From JBCDIQ01 sp039024295 (GTDB taxonomy: Bacteria; Bacteroidota; Bacteroidia; J057), in the NCBI GenBank assembly GCA_039024295.1, contig JBCDIQ010000100.1:1-15691 (forward strand): a stretch of DNA of 15,691 nucleotides, in the 5' to 3' direction. A program made the translations under genes and the position numbers. The notes beneath the pieces are model-generated. The model had not been told where the DNA came from, ran no database searches, and saw only the letters and a list, made by a program, of their open reading frames with translations. Shown here piece after piece: positions 14,501 through 15,691 of this stretch (its first letter is position 1; each line of letters begins with the position of its first letter).

Positions 14501-15691
14501 CTGACCAGCTTGCTGATCTTTTTCCGGTCGGGGGACCTGCTCAAATATGCTGCTGATGCCCGCGCATTTGCCCTGTATTTCTGGGAATTTTGCCTGGAAG
14601 CGTCAAAACGAGAAGCCCTCGTCAACCAGATTACGGGCCTGAGCAGCATCCTTGACATATTTCCGGACTCCCGGGCCTACCACGAATTGATTGCCTCGCT
14701 TACGGAGCAAATAGCAGCGGTGCGTACAGGTGAGTTTGAGCGGACCTCTGCCACAGCAGCAGCAAATTACCTCTTCCACGAACTCAGCAATCCGCAAGAT
14801 TATTCCCTTTCGGAGAATGCGGCTGCCCTGGCCCAGGCATTTAATGACTTCTTGAAGCAACAAAAGGGCGAACAGAAATTCGCGCAGTCCCTGGAATTAT
14901 TGCCAGATGCCACGTCTCAATTTGCCCTGGTGGTCAAATGGCTCAGTGCCTTTGTGGCCCATACCCAGCAGGCGGATGACCGTCCGTTTATTCGGGAGGC
15001 GGCCTTCCACCTTACCGGCAAAGACCTTGCTTTCCACACCCTTAACCTGCCGATGATTGAAGAAATCGGCGGACTGCTGGGGACACATGGCGTCATCCAC
15101 GATGGGAATTACCACATGAACTTCAACGAGTTCCTTTCCAAGCTGGACCATTTTGAGCAGGCGGTGGTGCCCGCTTATCAGCAGTTCCAGGAAGGCAAAC
15201 GCAAGCTGGTGGCTGATTTCTCAACCGAGTTGCGCATCTCCGAATTCCAACCTCGGGTGATGGCTTCCTTTGTCAGGAATAAACTCATCAATGATGTGTA
15301 CCTGCCATTGATCGGAGCCAACCTTGCCAAGCAAATCGGGGAAGTAGGCGAAGGCAAACGAACCGATCTCATGGGCATGCTGTTGTTGGTATCTCCTCCA
15401 GGATACGGTAAGACTACCCTCATGGAATACATCGCCAACAGGCTGGGGCTTATTTTCATGAAAATAAATGGCCCCGCCCTTGGGCATGAGCTACGCTCCC
15501 TCGACCCAGCAGACGCGCCCAATGCTGCCGCCAGAGAGGAGGTCAACAAGCTCAACCTGTCTTTTGAGATGGGAGACAATGTGATGATCTACCTGGACGA
15601 CATCCAGCATTGCCACCCGGAGTTTTTGCAGAAGTTTATCTCCTTGTGTGATGCCCAGCGTAAAATTGAGGGGGTGTACAAAGGACAAACC
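11585..15691 (+). CDS. DUF3686-type coiled-coil AAA+ ATPase, truncated by the window edge
   Basis: An open frame of 1369 codons from the ATG at 11585 to the last base, with no stop, so the 3' end is missing. The N-terminus matches the DUF3686 family (sometimes named DNA repair ATPase): GGTYEVLKNRLEKSANQL, then EVFGGIETRL and TTAHNCVPRDMV at residues 59-70, then FIFGYNVHLGLKT. Residues about 255-410 contain repeated beta-rich segments that resemble propeller blades. A long coiled coil runs from about 490 to 800, then mixed and helical regions. The AAA+ core begins near 1250: Walker A PPGYGKT at about 1271-1277 (Lys1276) and Walker B VMIYLDD ending in Asp1338-Asp1339. Sensor and arginine-finger regions lie beyond the edge. 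It is the third gene of the OB-fold/flotillin operon and probably acts as a membrane-associated remodelling or stress-response ATPase; the 'DNA repair' label has no visible support here. Confidence 0.9.
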   Translation, partial: MAAPTASEIQLEGGTYEVLKNRLEKSANQLTSATKKLDERRKEVFGGIETRLISAERITTAHNCVPRDMVPIGEQFIFGYNVHLGLKTHVELEDVFSFHAYRDHHFPILEKPLLQDEQFISDFEKLYKYYKNTQFSRFDRKGPHLYMVFQIGKTAKEIKAFKWLVSGDGLTYLDNRSDHEVRPPEQYAFRWKRTNREAQRLGEFSHISVEDQVFVEVSRGRLTLKVEDNTDSGQGIFVEEVEQVEQSLDDVEVQYSLMGNLVLLKIKPYLEKTYRYYVFNRKLQEAQNIPALAQSCILLPEDQGIMFPNGYYLQNGAYKLFDSDLGEMRYQRMIPSPNGEDYLYIFYQPDHGIYQLLPYNLISQQVETPIMCHGYAIFDNGELCFFNSDEEPKKHHATKIWQTPFTGPDFQSSVRSDSYLFKIGNKELVRALSECNELLTLVAKGENYEGLYVDLQKLATDITDSYHWLGHEESGNLLEPLSDIRQTSELAIEEYEKVVSIKKNTSQQLEEVTERITSLLNKISRESQPSIEKFVANLASLRTMRGELETLKTLRYIDEATVQSFQEKLADENQRYAERCVVFLLREDALRPYEKRIEDLEQEIIEVSKVVDADTLGVKIAQVSEDLEMLIEIVGNLKIADATQTTQIIDNISLLFSRLNQGRATLNNQRRSLLRVEGEAEFNAQIKLIEQGLTNFLDLSDTPEKCDEYLAKLMVQLEELEAKFVEFDDFIEKISEKREQVYSSFDTRKVSLIEAKNRRANSLQTAANRILSAAKNRTLRMKSEEEVNTYFTSDLMVEKLRTIVADLQELGDTIKADDLQGKMKSLREDALRQLRDKNELFADSDQVIKFGKYHFSVNTQPMEVTVVRREEQLWYHLTGTSLYEAIPEAHIGPATPIWEQELVSENAQVYRAEYLAYQLLKAADAPDVSGISVDGLIQLTPKQLEARVQEFMAVRYNEGYVKGIHDHDAAKLLTSLLIFFRSGDLLKYAADARAFALYFWEFCLEASKREALVNQITGLSSILDIFPDSRAYHELIASLTEQIAAVRTGEFERTSATAAANYLFHELSNPQDYSLSENAAALAQAFNDFLKQQKGEQKFAQSLELLPDATSQFALVVKWLSAFVAHTQQADDRPFIREAAFHLTGKDLAFHTLNLPMIEEIGGLLGTHGVIHDGNYHMNFNEFLSKLDHFEQAVVPAYQQFQEGKRKLVADFSTELRISEFQPRVMASFVRNKLINDVYLPLIGANLAKQIGEVGEGKRTDLMGMLLLVSPPGYGKTTLMEYIANRLGLIFMKINGPALGHELRSLDPADAPNAAAREEVNKLNLSFEMGDNVMIYLDDIQHCHPEFLQKFISLCDAQRKIEGVYKGQT

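Noticed and set aside
13522..15688. Antisense frames opposite the AAA+ ATPase gene
   Set aside because: They lie wholly within the 1369-codon sense frame, which has recognisable DUF3686 and Walker motifs; the antisense translations have no recognisable features.
11585..15691. DNA repair function for the large ATPase
   Set aside because: The label comes from database names for the family; nothing visible (nuclease, helicase or DNA-binding motif) supports it, and the neighbours point to the membrane.

Overview
The window looks like a chromosome segment of a Bacteroidota bacterium, probably Cytophagia- or Saprospiria-like. The grounds are: a C-terminal sorting domain of the type IX secretion system (T9SS) on one protein; DUF4252 lipoprotein-like exported proteins beside an ECF sigma/anti-sigma pair; generally weak or absent Shine-Dalgarno sequences; and moderate GC. 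The exact genus cannot be read from the sequence. No rRNA, tRNA, transposase, integrase or CRISPR array was seen.

Layout. (1) 25-510 (+) is a small protein of unknown family, convergent with and overlapping the stop of (2) a two-gene ABC-2 transporter, 507-2211 (-). (3) 2221-2340 is an intergenic imperfect inverted repeat built from TTAGG-like words. (4) 2347-5221 (-) is a compact five-gene operon, in transcription order: a DUF4252 protein with a T9SS tail, an ECF sigma factor, a membrane-spanning anti-sigma-like protein, and two more exported DUF4252 proteins. Its leader can form overlapping hairpins. (5) 5334-5672 is a tandem array of a 78-bp unit (4.35 copies) organised as a duplicated 156-bp dimer. 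Every unit can fold into several hairpins. (6) 5704-6906 (-) is a DUF763 protein with a helix-hairpin-helix-like motif and a C-terminal QLSLF that matches the bacterial sliding-clamp binding motif. (7) 7021-8502 (+), divergent from it, is a GT-C type (family 39/PMT_2-like) membrane glycosyltransferase.

(8) 8662 to the window end (+) is the most striking block: a YqiJ/NfeD-like membrane OB-fold protein with an Asp-rich tract, a long flotillin (SPFH) protein three bases downstream, and a very large DUF3686-type coiled-coil AAA+ ATPase that runs off the right edge (1369 residues visible, Walker A and B present). Together they look like a membrane-microdomain and envelope-stress module: the OB-fold/NfeD partner and flotillin form a membrane scaffold, and the AAA+ machine plausibly remodels or senses it. 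The individual families are known, but the mechanism of the three-gene set is not established, and this is the best candidate for a little-described system here. Two hairpins between the flotillin and ATPase genes could tune their relative expression.
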